From CAVPLM01 sp963713545 (GTDB lineage Bacteria; Actinomycetota; Thermoleophilia; RBG-16-64-13): 64,000 bases of DNA. The position numbers were made by a program, and so were the translations under genes. Shown piece by piece: positions 43,447 to 53,318 of this stretch (the stretch's first letter is position 1; each line of letters opens with the position of its first letter). The notes beneath the pieces were generated by a model. The model was given only the letters and a program-made list of their open reading frames with translations, was not told the origin of the DNA and did not search any database. The DNA lies in the NCBI GenBank assembly GCA_963713545.1, contig CAVQME010000009.1, forward strand, positions 123,988-187,987, read 5' to 3'.

Positions 43447-44680
43447 TCAGCTGAGCGGGGCGAGAGCGTCGTCGATGTCGGCGATCAGGTCGGCCGGGTC
43501 CTCCAGTCCCACCGACAAACGGAAGACGCCGTCTCCGGCGTACGCCCGATATGAGGCCTCCTGCTCGGGCGTCAGGCGGAAGGATGTGCGCATCAGATCC
43601 GCAGTCGGCAGGTAGCAGATGAGGCTGCGGTGGTGTCCCAGCGAGACCGCGTAGTGGAGCACCTTCAGCCGCTCGGAGAACGATCGGGCAGCAGCCAGGC
43701 CGTCCTTGACCTGGAACGTGATCATCCCTGAGAAGTTCTTCATCTGGCGTACTGCGAGCTCGTGTTGGGGATGAGACGGTAGTCCGGGGTAGATCACCCG
43801 GGTGACCTTGGGATGCTCCTCGAGGTGCCGGGCGATAGCGAACGCGCCTTCTTCGTGCGCCGCCATCCTGATGGGCAGGGTGGCGGCGCCGCGGATGATG
43901 AGCCAGGCGTTGAACGGGCTGAGGATGCCTCCCATGTGGATCGCCAGGGAGCGCAGCTTCACCAGATCGGTGCGCCGGCCGGCCACGGCGCCCCCGAGGG
44001 CGTCGCCGTGACCGCAGATGTACTTGGTGAGGGACTGGACCACGTAGTCGGCGCCGAGCTCGGCCGGCCGGATGCTTATCGGGGTGGCGAAGGTGGAGTC
44101 GACGGCGACCGCGGCTCCGGCAGCGTGGGCGATCTCGGCCACAGCCTCGATGTCGGTGAGGCGCAACAAAGGGTTGGCCGGCGTCTCGACGTACACGAGG
44201 CGCGTGTTCGGGCGCAGAGCGGCACGACACGTTCTCGGGGTTCGACGTGTCGACGCGGGTCACCTCGATGCCCAGGTGGGGGAGGGTATCGTTGGCGAGC
44301 TCGGAGGCGGCGGCATAACATACGTCGCTCATCACGACGTGGCCGCCGTCCTTGAGCACGTGGAGGAACAGGGCGGTGATCGCCGCCATCCCGCTCGCGA
44401 AGGCCACGCACTCCTCCGTACCTTCGAGCACCGCGAGCTTACGTTCCAATTGCTCCACTGTCGGATTGCCCCAGCGCGTGTAGACGAAGGGGGTCTCGTC
44501 GGTGATCATGTCGGCGGAGAACGAGATCCCCGGGTCGATGATGAAGGTGGTCGACATGACAACGTCGGGGGCCGAGGCTCCTGTGAGGGGGTTGGGGGGA
44601 TGCCCCGCGTGTACGGCGGCTGTCCTCATGCCGGCCGTCCTCATGCCGACTGAGCGCGACTCGTTCGATCGTTCCCCCAT
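43447..44680 (-). CDS. Cys/Met metabolism PLP-dependent enzyme (cystathionine gamma-synthase / methionine gamma-lyase type), one frameshift
   Basis: About 410 aa when joined. FVYTRWGNPTVEQLERKL and FASGMAAITALFL form the N-terminal PLP site; VYVETPANPLLRLTDI, VDSTFATP and QSLTKYICGHGDALGGAV (PLP Lys) follow, with FRLSVGLEDPADLIADID at the C-terminus. One extra base near 44220 splits it between DTSNPENV and AALRPNTRLVYVE. It could make cystathionine, or cleave methionine or cysteine to release thiol and ammonia; sequence does not decide. The ATG at 44680 follows GGAGACGG, and the gene is divergent from the MoaE-like gene at 44764. Confidence 0.85.
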
Positions 44681-44763
44681 GACTCACCGTCTCCTCTACG
44701 GACGCGGTCCAAAGCGACGCGAGGCGCGGTCCAATGTATTCTTGCAAAGACAAGGAGGACACT

Positions 44764-45132
44764 ATGCACCATGAACCCCCGTCCTTGCAAACTTGGTTGG
44801 ACGAGATCAAGAGCGGTCCAGACAGCGCGCGGATAGGCATGTACCTCATGCACAACGGAGTAGTCAGGGGCACGGCACGCGACGGCTCGCCGGTAGCCGG
44901 CATGGACCTCTCCTACGACCGCGGGCGCCTGGCGGAAGTGGTCGAGCAGGTAGAGGCCAGGCAGGGGGTCATCGCGGTGCGTGTCTGGATCAACGAGGGC
45001 AGGTTGAGCATCGGCGACGACATCATGTACGCGCTGGTGGCGGGGGACATCAGGGAGAACGTCTTCGGCGGGCTGCAGGAGCTGGTGCGGCTCATCAAGA
45101 CCGAGGTCGTCAAGGAGTGGGAGATCGCGTAA
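44764..45132 (+). CDS. MoaE-like molybdopterin synthase catalytic subunit homologue
   Basis: A 122-aa protein with the MoaE C-terminal pattern: VIAVRVWINEGRLSIGDDIM, YALVAGDIRENVFGGLQELV, and IKTEVVKEWE where MoaE has its catalytic Lys residues in a similar LK...WKKE setting. The N-terminal part is shorter than E. coli MoaE (150 aa). The start at 44764 follows AAGGAGGAC. No other molybdenum cofactor gene is nearby; it may serve an enzyme elsewhere or be a family variant. Confidence 0.65.
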   Translation: MHHEPPSLQTWLDEIKSGPDSARIGMYLMHNGVVRGTARDGSPVAGMDLSYDRGRLAEVVEQVEARQGVIAVRVWINEGRLSIGDDIMYALVAGDIRENVFGGLQELVRLIKTEVVKEWEIA

Positions 45133-45213
45133 GCTGCGCGGGCTCCGCGGTCGTGCTCCAGAGCCGGACGCGCTCGTGCCCTGGTTGCGCGCCCTCCGAA
45201 CGCCGCTTCGGTA

Positions 45214-45540
45214 TCAGCCCCCGAGCAGATCCTGCTTGCGCTGCAAGAACTCGTCCCGGTCGATCTCACCACGGGCGTAGCGTTCCTCCAGTATTCGCAG
45301 CGCCGTCTGCGAACCGGTATCGGCAGGGGGTGCCCCGGCAGGGGTCGCTCCCCCAGGGGGCGTCCCGGCGGGAGGTGCCTGCTGGAACCGGTTCGTCTCA
45401 CCGGAGCTCGGGCGGCTGGTCAGACCTTTGACCAGCAGGTAGACCCCCACTGCTATCAACGCCAAGATCACCAGCATGAGCAGGGTGCCGATCGCGCCTC
45501 CAAACCAGTCCCATCCGTAGCCTCCGCCCCACATCATCAT
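45214..45540 (-). CDS. SHOCT domain membrane protein
   Basis: A 108-aa protein: Trp/Gly-rich N-terminus (MMMWGGGYGWDWFGG), one TM helix (TLLMLVILALIAVGVYLLV), a Pro/Ala/Gly linker, and a C-terminal SHOCT domain ALRILEERYARGEIDRDEFL. Such proteins are common in Actinobacteria; their role is unknown, with SHOCT thought to mediate assembly. It lies 62 bases before the DUF305 gene on the minus strand. Confidence 0.85.
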   Translation of the reverse strand: MMMWGGGYGWDWFGGAIGTLLMLVILALIAVGVYLLVKGLTSRPSSGETNRFQQAPPAGTPPGGATPAGAPPADTGSQTALRILEERYARGEIDRDEFLQRKQDLLGG

Positions 45541-45602
45541 ATGCCTCCTTCAGTGCTGGTCGCCTCAAGATGACCGACCTACATCTGGTTCCCGTACCAG
45601 TC

Positions 45603-46203
45603 TCAGTCCCCGTACCAGTCTCGATACCAAGCAAGCATCTGCTCTATCTCGGCGCTCTGGGTCTCGATGATCGAGCGGGCAAGCTCCCGGATCTCGGGAC
45701 GATCCGACCCGCGCAAGACCATCTGGGCCATCATGATTCCCATCTGGTGGTGAGGCACCATTTGCCGAATGAACTCCCGATCGAAAGGCTGAGCGACTTC
45801 GAGTACCTCCAGGTCGGTGCCCTCGTCCATCATGCCCATCCCCATCATGCCCATCCCCATCATGCCCTCACCCGAGCTGCTGCCGTCTTCTCCGTATTCG
45901 GGGGGATCGACCCGTACCACGATCGGTACCAGGAGCGCATCTGGTCGATCTCTCGGGATTGATCTCTCTTGATGTTGGTCGCGAGCTCTCTCAGTTCGGG
46001 GTGCTCCGCTTTGGTGAGCGCCAGTTCGGCCATGAGTACGGCGTCCTCGTGATGCGGGATCATCTGCTCGATGAAGTGGCGATCGATATCAGTCACCATC
46101 CCCACCGTGTCCGAACCGGACGTCCAGAAGACCGACAGCACACGATCAGTGCCACCGCGACGGCGATACAAGCCGCCCCGGCGATGACAAGTCCTTTCTT
46201 CAT
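45603..46203 (-). CDS. Exported protein with two DUF305 domains and a Met-rich linker, two frameshifts
   Basis: Start at 46203 gives a signal or lipoprotein leader (MKKGLVIAGAACIAVAVALI). Two DUF305 units follow: IDRHFIEQMIPHHEDAVLMA and FDREFIRQMVPHHQMGIMMA, each with the paired His typical of these ferritin-like four-helix domains linked to copper or metal handling. Between them is a linker with repeated MMGMG, a likely soft-metal ligand array. Frame breaks lie near 46130 (leader to domain 1) and near 45910 (domain 1 to linker). The joined length is about 200 aa. Metal binding is inferred. Confidence 0.8.
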
Positions 46204-46407
46204 TCTGCCTCTCGTTCAGGGGAGCCGGCTCTTCGCCGGTTCGACCGGGTCTTGGGCTTCTCCTTTCCTAATTACCCGGGGCGGCTGTTCCCCAACCAGG
46301 CCGGTCTTGGCGCCGACGTCAGATCCGTTGCGGGCAAGGGCCTTGCAACTCGGAGCCACTTGCCCCATAAAGAGATTAGTGGGAGTCGTGATGGAGGAGC
46401 GTGCATC

Positions 46408-46671
46408 ATGAGAAGAGCGCTGAACGTCATTGTCATGGTGATCTTCGGAATCATTGGGGGCTGGGCGGGCTACTGGATCGGCCATGCAGCCGGGTGGAGC
46501 GAGAACGCCGACTGGCCCCGGAACATCGGGGGCGGTACGGGCGCGATCTTGCTGGCGATAGGCATGGCCGTGCTCTTCGTATGGCTCGCCGGGCTGGCGA
46601 TCTACATCCTTCCTCAGTGGAGGGCGGGCCGGGTGTTGCGGAGTGGCGCCTCGGCGGAGGCACCGTGGTGA
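46408..46671 (+). CDS. Small two-TM membrane protein
   Basis: An 87-aa protein with two hydrophobic helices (NVIVMVIFGIIGGWAGYWIG and AILLAIGMAVLFVWLAGLAI) and a short basic tail. The ATG at 46408 is preceded by GGAGGAG; an earlier in-frame start at 46252 has no such site. It overlaps or abuts the next small gene. Function unknown. Confidence 0.65.
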   Translation: MRRALNVIVMVIFGIIGGWAGYWIGHAAGWSENADWPRNIGGGTGAILLAIGMAVLFVWLAGLAIYILPQWRAGRVLRSGASAEAPW

Positions 46672-46674
46672 AGA

Positions 46675-46908
46675 GTGGAGAAGACCGGTGCTCGACGGCA
46701 GATCCGTGGAGGCCTCCAACGTCAGCTGACCTGCGAACTCGAGGTGTGCCCGGAGGGAGGCTCGCCCTACCGTGCCCGGGTGACCCAGTTCGTGACCGAG
46801 GCGATGGAGGCGGTCTTGCAGCCCGGGGCGCGGGTCGCCGTGCGTTTCGACAGGGCCAAGCCCACCCGGGTGGCCATCGAAGGGCCGATCGTGCCGGTAA
46901 GCGGGTAG
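46675..46908 (+). CDS. Short beta-rich protein, SHOCT-protein-associated domain
   Basis: A 77-aa product with QLTCELEVCPEGGSPYRARV and LQPGARVAVRFDRAKPTRVAIEG, a small beta domain found in actinobacterial membrane proteins (often with SHOCT). The same domain seems to begin one frame earlier (VLDGRSVEASNV at about 46688-46725), so the gene may lack one base near 46720 and belong with the membrane protein just upstream. Function unknown. Confidence 0.5.
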   Translation: MEKTGARRQIRGGLQRQLTCELEVCPEGGSPYRARVTQFVTEAMEAVLQPGARVAVRFDRAKPTRVAIEGPIVPVSG

Positions 46909-47180
46909 CAGTCGAGGTAGGAGGATAATCGTGGTGAGCAGTTGCTGGGCCTCCTGCACGCTCTTGGATCTGAGCGAGATGAGCACTCCAGCGCCGGCAG
47001 CCGCCGGCACTTCGGGAGCTTTCCGGGCTTCGACACAATCTCCGCGCGCCCTGTCGACGGGAGGCAACACGCGCTGTTGGTCCGGCCGACTTGCCTCGAT
47101 GGTACGAAGGTCCGATGCAAGCGATCGGCACCGGGGGCAGCATAGGTTTCGTGAGCAGTTCCTTCCCCATACCTTTCAAC

Positions 47181-47216
47181 ATAACGCTTGACGTTATTAA
47201 CGTCGCGCGTTATTAT
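47181..47216 (+). promoter_or_regulatory. Promoter and nested palindromic operator of the HigBA module
   Basis: TTGACG (47188-47193), 17 bases, then TATTAT (47211-47216) form a strong sigma-70-type promoter. Around it is a nested palindrome centred on 47197: GACGTTA-T-TAACGTC (47190-47204), flanked by ATAACGC (47181-47187) and GCGTTAT (47207-47213). The antitoxin can therefore cover both promoter boxes, the normal autoregulation of HigBA loci. The TTG start at 47223 is seven bases after the -10, suggesting a leaderless mRNA. The 270 bases before it (46909-47180) hold nothing I recognise. Confidence 0.72.
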
Positions 47217-47222
47217 TCAGCT

Positions 47223-47500
47223 TTGATCGCCTCCTTCAAGGACGCCGACACCGAGGCCCTCTGCGGTGGCCGAAGAGTACCTCGCTTCGTCGAGATCGAG
47301 ACGGTGGCAAGACGGAAGCTACGGCAACTGGAGATCGCCGCCTCTTAGAGGATCTCCGCATACCGCCGGGCAACCGGCTCGAAAGCCTCAAGGGCGACCG
47401 GGCCGGCCAGTACAGCATCAGGATCAACGACAGGTACCGCGTCTGCTTCAGGTGGTCAAGGACGAGCGCCTTGGACGTGGAGATCGTGGACTACCATTAG
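47223..47500 (+). CDS. higB: HigB-type (RelE superfamily) toxin, one frameshift
   Basis: About 92 aa. IASFKDADTEALCGG, VPRFVEIETVARRKLRQLE, LRIPPGNRLESLKGDRAG, QYSIRINDRYRVCFRW and VEIVDYH match HigB throughout, a ribosome-dependent mRNA endonuclease. One base is missing near 47346 (after LEIAAS, resuming LEDLRIPP), which would silence the toxin if real. TTG start. The antitoxin begins 12 bases after the stop, the reversed toxin-first order typical of HigBA. Confidence 0.82.
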
Positions 47501-47512
47501 AGGAGGTGGGCG

Positions 47513-47739
47513 GTGGACGAGATCGAACTCAAGCCCGTCACTCCGGGAGAACTGCTGCGCGAAGAGTTCTTGGTGCCCATGGGCATCTCGAAGTACCGCC
47601 TTGCCAAGGAGATCGGCGTGCCTGCGCAGCGTATCGGCGAGATCGTGGCGGGCCGCGTTCTATCACCGCGGACACCGATCTGCGTCTGTGCAAGTTCCTC
47701 GGGCTGCCAACGGCTACGGTGCGGGGCAGGGAAGAATAG
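47513..47739 (+). CDS. higA: HigA-type antitoxin, frameshifted and short
   Basis: An XRE-type HTH antitoxin: LKPVTPGELLREEFLVPMGI, YRLAKEIGVPAQRIGEIVAG, then after one missing base near 47660 SITADTDLRLCKFLGLP. GTG start with GAGGAGG upstream. The joined product is about 76 aa, about 20-25 shorter than usual HigA, lacking the C-terminal helix (the region after GLP), so it may be a decaying copy. It would bind HigB and the palindrome at 47181-47213. Confidence 0.75.
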
Positions 47740-48293
47740 AGGTTCGGAAGGCGCTGTCGCCCGAACTCGGGAAGATCAGGCCATGGTCGGAACTGGCCGG
47801 CGGACTTCGACGTACGGCTTGAGCCAAGAGGGGCGTCGGGGCGATGGTTACGGAAGAATGGCCAACCAGTGGGTGTCGTACATGTTCGTGATAGAATCTG
47901 GGGAAGAAGCAGGGGAGGGGGGGGGGAGAAGAGGAAGGAGTGAAAGGGAGAGCACGGAGCAAGCGCGGAGCGGCGGAGCTGGGAGGAGAGCGGTGAACGG
48001 GAGTCGGACACTCCGGCAGTCCAGGACAGTTAGGCGTACGCAAGATGCAGGAGGCGACATGCGCGCATCAGGCTCGACAAGATGTCCGGCTCTGACGGAG
48101 CAGAGCCGGCGTCGCCTCGACAACAGGAGTGAGACCGGGCGTCCGAGCGTGACTGAACGCGGGCGCGGTGTCGCGTGCCGAGTGCGAGTGAAGCAGCAGG
48201 GCGCGAGCGAGGACATCGTGCGGCCAGCAGCAACTGAGCGCGGTCAAGGCGTGGCAGAAGAAGGAAAGCTCGAGTTCTTCGCCGGCTTGAGAG
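47740..48293. other. Intergenic region without recognised gene
   Basis: About 550 bases with no recognisable protein in any frame. A purine-rich run near 47895-47945 (GGGGGGGGGGAGAAGAGGAAGG-like) suggests low-complexity or poorly assembled sequence. An antitoxin partner of the ParE remnant may once have lain at the right end, but I cannot identify it. Confidence 0.5.
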
Positions 48294-48497
48294 GTGAAGA
48301 TCGAGTGGTCCGAGAATGCGCTTGGCCGTGTCGACGAGATCGTTCACTTCATCGCCGCCGATGATCCTGAGGTCGCGACTCGCTGGGCCACCGGCGCTCG
48401 ACACGAGGAACGTGGGCCCCAGAAGCGGGTCGACCGACAGCCTCCATCCGTGCCCCTGACTCAACTCGCGCGCCCTCGGAAAGTCAAGGCTTCGTAA
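48294..48497 (+). pseudogene. ParE/RelE-type toxin remnant
   Basis: The first 33 residues, MKIEWSENALGRVDEIVHFI followed by AADDPEVATRWAT, match the N-terminus of ParE-family toxins. After that the reading frame loses similarity and the usual C-terminal (tyrosine/arginine-rich strand block) is absent in all frames, so it appears truncated. No ParD-type antitoxin is recognised beside it. GTG start. Confidence 0.55.
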
Positions 48498-48679
48498 GAA
48501 CAATCGCCTTCCGAGCTAAAGTAAAGATATACGGCCTGCCCGGCGTCTTACTCTGTGGATGATGGAAGCAGACACCGGGAGGAGCGACGAACCAGGTCAC
48601 AGCCATAAGCGCGGCTAGCCGGGAGAGGAGCCGAACTCTGAGCCGGGATGAGGAATGGCCGGCCGACTTCGAGGCCTTC

Positions 48680-49132
48680 GTGAACCGTCACAGCGCCCGC
48701 CTGGTCAAGACCCTCGGGCTCATCACACTGGACCGGGGACTGGCGGAGGACGCGGCGCAGGAGGCGTTTCTTCAACTCTACCTGCATTGGCGCGAGGTGC
48801 CCGGCATGAGAGATCCGGCAGCCTGGCTCTATAGGGTGGGGATGAACCGGTGCAAGGACTATCGACGGGCCCTGGGACGCGCGGCCCGACTGGTCGAGCG
48901 CTTGGGCAAATCGGTCGACGATGGCCCCCAAGGACAGTGGTCGCCGGAAGCCGACTTCCTGGCCATCCTCCGGCCTTTGCCGAAGCGTCAGCGCGCCGCG
49001 GCCGCCCTCCACTATCTGGCCGGTTTCTCCACCTCGGAGATCGCCAACACCATGAGCATATCCGAGGGTGCGGTGGGCAGCCATCTTCACAAAGCACGAG
49101 AATCACTGCGGAAGGTATTGGAGACGGAATAG
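48680..49132 (+). CDS. ECF-type RNA polymerase sigma factor (cassette 1)
   Basis: A sigma-70 family protein with region 2 (DRGLAEDAAQEAFLQLYLHW, WLYRVGMNRCKDYRR) and region 4 (LPKRQRAAAALHYLAGFSTS, EIANTMSISEGAVGSHLHKA). The listed GTG start gives 150 aa; similarity to other ECF factors and coding-like sequence upstream (DEEWPADFEAFVNRHSARLV) suggest the true start is nearer 48600, perhaps with a non-ATG codon. The stop overlaps the GTG of the following TM-propeller gene (TAGTG), so the two are translationally coupled like a sigma/anti-sigma pair. A paralogue is at 55561-56145. Confidence 0.85.
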   Translation: MNRHSARLVKTLGLITLDRGLAEDAAQEAFLQLYLHWREVPGMRDPAAWLYRVGMNRCKDYRRALGRAARLVERLGKSVDDGPQGQWSPEADFLAILRPLPKRQRAAAALHYLAGFSTSEIANTMSISEGAVGSHLHKARESLRKVLETE

Positions 49133-51240
49133 TGGACACACACGACACATATGGCATAGAGGAGCAACTGCGCGAGGTCTACGAGCGGAACTCACCCCCC
49201 TTCGACGAAGCCGCTTTCTCAGATCGCCTGAGAAGGAAGACGATTACCAGCCGGAAGCGAGTCTCCGCGCCCAGGCGGACGAGTGGCCTGCGCATCGCTG
49301 CCGTGGCTTTTGCCGCCCTTGTCATCCTGACCGCCGTCGGGGTCGGAGTCTTCGAGCTTGCCACCTATCTGGGGAATCTGGGAGAGGGCAGCCCGACCGT
49401 GGTGAGCGAACCGGGCATCGTCATAGGAGATCAAACCACGGAAACCGCGGCGCCCGGTCAGACCACCCAGACCACGCCCGGGGAACTACCCAGCGGCACC
49501 TGGATGCGGCTGCCTCTGCTGGCGGAGGGCGGACCCGTGGGTACCCTGGTCATGGACCCCAGCGACCCCGCGATCCTCTACGTTGCCACAGCTGAGGGCC
49601 TGTTCAAGTCGACCGATGGGGCAGGGAGTTGGAGCCGGCTCCCCACGATTCCGGGAATCGAGCCGGGAGGCATGTGGTTGCTTCTCGATCCCAACTCCCC
49701 CTCCACGATCTACACCATCGCCTATGCGAACTTCGCGGAGGCTGACACGAAATGGACCACGTGCCTGCTGCGCTCGGATGACGGCGGCCTAACTTGGATG
49801 GACCTAAACGAGGCCGGGGCCCCGAGAATCGGAAGCACCAGCTCTGGCCCTTGGCTCGACACGACGACCATCCCCTCCACGCTCTACATGTATGACGACA
49901 CCGGCTACGTGTGCCGGTCGACCGACCGGGGCACGACCTGGACCAGACTCAGCGTGGACGAGGGACAGCGGGCGGCTGCGCTTGCCGATACCAATCTGTG
50001 CCGATACCCGCCGCCGCGCAACAGGCGCTTGACGACTTCCTGGCCCTTGTCTCGACGGGACTATCGACCGATGCGGACACAGGTGCTGTTGTGTCGATCG
50101 GACCGTAGGCGAGTGGGAGACCGATCCTGGTCGACCCCGACCATACATCGACCTTTTACAGCGGCCACCAGCCGATGGGCGTGTACAAGTCCACCGACAG
50201 CGGCCGCACCTGGAGGAAGGCAAGCCGCGACCTGGTGTTCGGATCCGGCAGTCAATGGCGTCCTGGTCGACCCAAACAATCCGTCGACTCTCTATGCCAC
50301 TACAGGCGCCGGGATCTTCCGCTCCACCGACGGCGGAACAGAATGGACCCTGATCCTGGGGGGCGGAGGTTAGAGACTCCGTGGTTCTGGCGCCCTCGGT
50401 CCCAACAGACTCTATGCGACGAACGCAACGGACTGTCCCGCTCCGACGGACTGTTCCGCTCGGATGACGGAGGCACGAACTGGACCCGGCTGAACGATCC
50501 TAAGGGTTCGGACATCTGCTTCTCTCAAGTGGTCCTGGCAATCGCCGACCAGCCCGATACGCTGTTCGCCATTGCGGAGGAGGTCTACTGGGGCCCCGGC
50601 TACCTCTATAGGTCCACCGATGCCGGCAACAGCTGGCAGCGCACCGACCTCGGGGTTGGCCCCGGCTCCTTCGGCCCCCTCGTGGTGGCGGATCCACAAC
50701 ATCCCTCCACGATCTATGCCTAGGGCCACAAAGGGGATTCTTCCTCCCATATGTTCAGGTCCACCGACGCCGGTGCGAGCTGGACGGAGACCGATCTCGA
50801 CCCGAAGGGTGGGGCGTGCCGGACGCAAGCATGCTGGTGGTCGTTAGCCTCGCGGTGGACCCGTACAACCCCGCGAAAATCTGGGTGGTCCAGGACAACC
50901 TGTCCGACAACGGGCGCAGCATCATCCGTCGCTCTACCGATGGCGGGGCCACGTGGGAGAACGTGAAACTCGATGGTCTCGAGCAATGGATCACGTGGCT
51001 ACTGTTCGACCAGCGGTCGCCTAACACGCTCTACGCGTGGGCGGGGCCGAAGAATCCCTGGGAGGGCACCATTTACCGGTCTACCGACGGCGGGGCCACC
51101 TGGGAGAACATCGGCAGAAACATCCCCACCGGACACATGCCGGTCCTGGTCCCCGATCAGGCCCTGGCCCCGCCGCTCCGGGGGGAGCGCTCTATGCCGC
51201 GACCGCCGGCGGCCTGTTCAAGTGGGTGCCGAGGGATTGA
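49132..51240 (+). CDS. One-TM protein with ten Asp-box propeller repeats, anti-sigma-like position (cassette 1), frameshifted
   Basis: An N-terminal cytoplasmic segment of about 60 aa with a basic end, then one TM helix (LRIAAVAFAALVILTAVGVG, about residues 60-80), a Thr/Gly linker, and an external part with ten Asp-box (BNR) repeats of the S-T-D-G-G-x-T-W type. Examples are LFKSTDGAGSWSRL, VCRSTDRGTTWTRL, IFRSTDGGTEWTLI and IYRSTDGGATWENI. Ten boxes would fit a large sortilin-like propeller. The frame breaks at several points (near 50005, 50245, 50375, 50720, 50815 and 51170). It ends GLFKWVPRD. It probably senses something outside and holds the sigma factor through its cytoplasmic head; the head has no clear zinc-binding anti-sigma motif, so this is inference from gene coupling. 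Confidence 0.72.
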
Positions 51241-51329
51241 CGCAGGGTGGCCGAGGCGACCGCGGGTGAGACCAGCCGACGGCGACCGATCTCAGCATGG
51301 GCGAGAATCCAGATCCCAGGAGGTGTGCG

Positions 51330-52473
51330 ATGGAAGCCAAGTGTGTGCCGGGCGGCAAGGTGAACCTGTGGCTCCTCGTCTTGGTCGTTGCGCTTGTCGT
51401 GGGACTGGGCGGTACGGCGGCCGCGTGCGGTGGGAGGACACAGAGACGACGAGCAGCGGCGCGGCGCGACCTCGACCACGACGACCCTGAGGCTGACCAC
51501 TACGACCACGACGGCCTCCACGACGACCACGAGCGTGGCGCCCACCACAACCACCCAGGCCGGGCTCGAGATAGAGATCACTCGCGACATCCCCTACATG
51601 ACCCAGAGGGAAGGGTGGGATCCCCCGTTACTCGACGTGTATGCCCCGAAAGAGGCGGGCCCCTGGCCCCTGGTGGTGATGCTGCATGGGGCCACGCTAA
51701 CAAGACGTGGTTGCAGGCCTGGGCGACTAAGGTGGCCCAGCGCGGCGCCGTGGTGTTCGTGCCCGACTGGGGCCGCGCCATCTCCAACTATGGCTCCACG
51801 ATCACCCCCGCGACGATCGGCGGAGAAGAGCTGCGGGCGAGTGCTCGACGGAGAGATCGGCGATATCGCTGCCATCGTGCGTTTCGCCCGGGCCACCGGC
51901 GCGCGCTATGGAGGGGACCCCGAGCACCTCACGCTCTTCGGCCATTCAGGAGGAGCTAGCGAGGCATTGATGGAACCCTTCAGCGGCGCCTCCGCTTCCG
52001 AAGGTGCTCTTGAGGGCGCGGGCTCGACCATCCCGGAATCGCTCGTGATCTTCGACGCCGATTACCTGCTCGCCGGCGACCCCATGTGGGATGAGTGGTT
52101 GGCTGGGGACCCCAGCATCATGCAGCTCATGACCCCGTGGCCCAGCCTGGGCCGCCGGGTGGACTTCCCCATCACCGTTATCGGATCGGGCGACCCCAAC
52201 CTAAGCAGGGAACTGGGCGATCCCTGGGCCGAGGACTCCTGGCTCGTGGTGCGGGACCCGTCTGGAGACATCCGTCGGGGCCTGGAGAAGCTCGGGGCCT
52301 TTGAAGGCGACCGAATAACCAACGAGAGCATCGAACAGCTGCTCGTGGAGCGACTCAAAGCGGACGGCGATACGGTCACCTACGTCAGACTCACCGATTC
52401 CAGCCACATGAATCTGGGCCCGCAGGGCATGGAGAGCTTCCTCGACGCGCTGGTGCCGGACAAGCAGCCGTAG
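51330..52473 (+). CDS. Lipoprotein alpha/beta hydrolase with Thr-rich linker (cassette 1), frameshifted
   Basis: The start at 51330 gives a lipoprotein leader (VNLWLLVLVVALVVGLGG then TAAACGG with the lipid Cys). A long Thr-rich stretch and an alpha/beta hydrolase domain follow: LVVMLHGA (oxyanion region), WLQAWATKVAQRGAVVFVPD, LTLFGHSGGASEAL (nucleophile elbow G-H-S-G-G), VIFDADYLL and a terminal DSSHMNLGPQ supplying the His. Frame breaks lie near 51450, 51700 and 51840. It is probably a surface-anchored esterase or lipase-like enzyme. Its leader region is similar in DNA sequence to that of the lipoprotein gene at 58333. Confidence 0.75.
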
Positions 52474-52648
52474 GGAGCAGGGCGGGCGCCTTCCAAGGGT
52501 TCCTCGCCAATCTCGTACGAAAGACCGACGCGACCGGCGGGGAATCCGGGCGACACTGTGTCCCATGAAAGACCACGTTGACGTCGGCAGCGAGGGCGAC
52601 CCACCTGTCGGGGTTGGCGTCGAACCACCAACTGGTTATACTCGCGGT

Positions 52649-52885
52649 ATGAAGACCGCCATCTCCATTCCTGATGACGTATTCCAGGACGCTGAACGGC
52701 TGGCGGCAGAGCTCAAGCAGTCCCGCAGCCAGCTATACAGCCGCGCAGTGCGGGAGTACGTCGCCCGTCACTCGGCGGACAGCGTCACCGCCGCCCTCGA
52801 TTCCGTGTGTGCAGTGGGATCCAACTCGGGGTCCGACTTCGTTCGTGCGGCGTCGAAACAAACCCTCGAGCGTACGGAGTGGTGA
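52649..52885 (+). CDS. Ribbon-helix-helix antitoxin (MazE/CopG type)
   Basis: A 78-aa protein beginning MKTAISIPDDVFQDAERLAA, with KQSRSQLYSRAVREYVARH, the RHH DNA-binding fold of antitoxins paired with MazF. The ATG at 52649 is preferred over 52565, which adds unrelated residues. The stop overlaps the toxin GTG (GTGA), as expected for a coupled module. Confidence 0.85.
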   Translation: MKTAISIPDDVFQDAERLAAELKQSRSQLYSRAVREYVARHSADSVTAALDSVCAVGSNSGSDFVRAASKQTLERTEW

Positions 52886-53223
52886 TCTCACAGGGGGACG
52901 TGTGCTGGGCCGATCTGGGCGCGGCCTCCGGCTCTGAGCCTGGGTATCGCCGCCCCGTGGTCGTGGTGCAGTGTGACGCGTTCAACCGCAGCCGGATCGC
53001 CACGGTCGTCTGCATCCCGCTCACGAGCAACCTGCGCTGGGCCGACGCCCCCGGCAACGTTCTCCTGACCGCAGGTGTGACCGGCCTCCCCAGGGATTCC
53101 GTGGCAAATGTCTCCCAGCCCGTGACGCTCGACCGAGACGTGCTCACCCATCCGATGGGCAAGCTGCCACACCCCAAGCTCGAGCTCGTGCTCTCCGGGA
53201 TCGACGTGGTTCTAGGTCGGTAG
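52882..53223 (+). CDS. MazF/PemK-type toxin
   Basis: A 113-aa endoribonuclease toxin: VISQGDVCWADLGAASGSEP, GYRRPVVVVQCDAFNRSRIA, VVCIPLTSNLRW, the usual MazF blocks. A GTG at 52879 or 52882 starts it, overlapping the antitoxin stop. Frame intact, so this module seems functional. It targets mRNA when the antitoxin is degraded. Confidence 0.88.
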   Translation: MISQGDVCWADLGAASGSEPGYRRPVVVVQCDAFNRSRIATVVCIPLTSNLRWADAPGNVLLTAGVTGLPRDSVANVSQPVTLDRDVLTHPMGKLPHPKLELVLSGIDVVLGR

Positions 53224-53318
53224 GGATATCCGCTACCGGTGCGCCTGGTGGTGGGCGGCGCGTCGGAGCCGCCGCGATGGTACTCTATACGTGTAAAATA
53301 CGTATAAAGGACGCCGCC

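Noticed and set aside
47740..48293. Group II intron or mobile element remnant
   Set aside because: A short ACGTACGGCTTGAG stretch recalled a domain V end, but the rest of the structure and any reverse transcriptase are absent.
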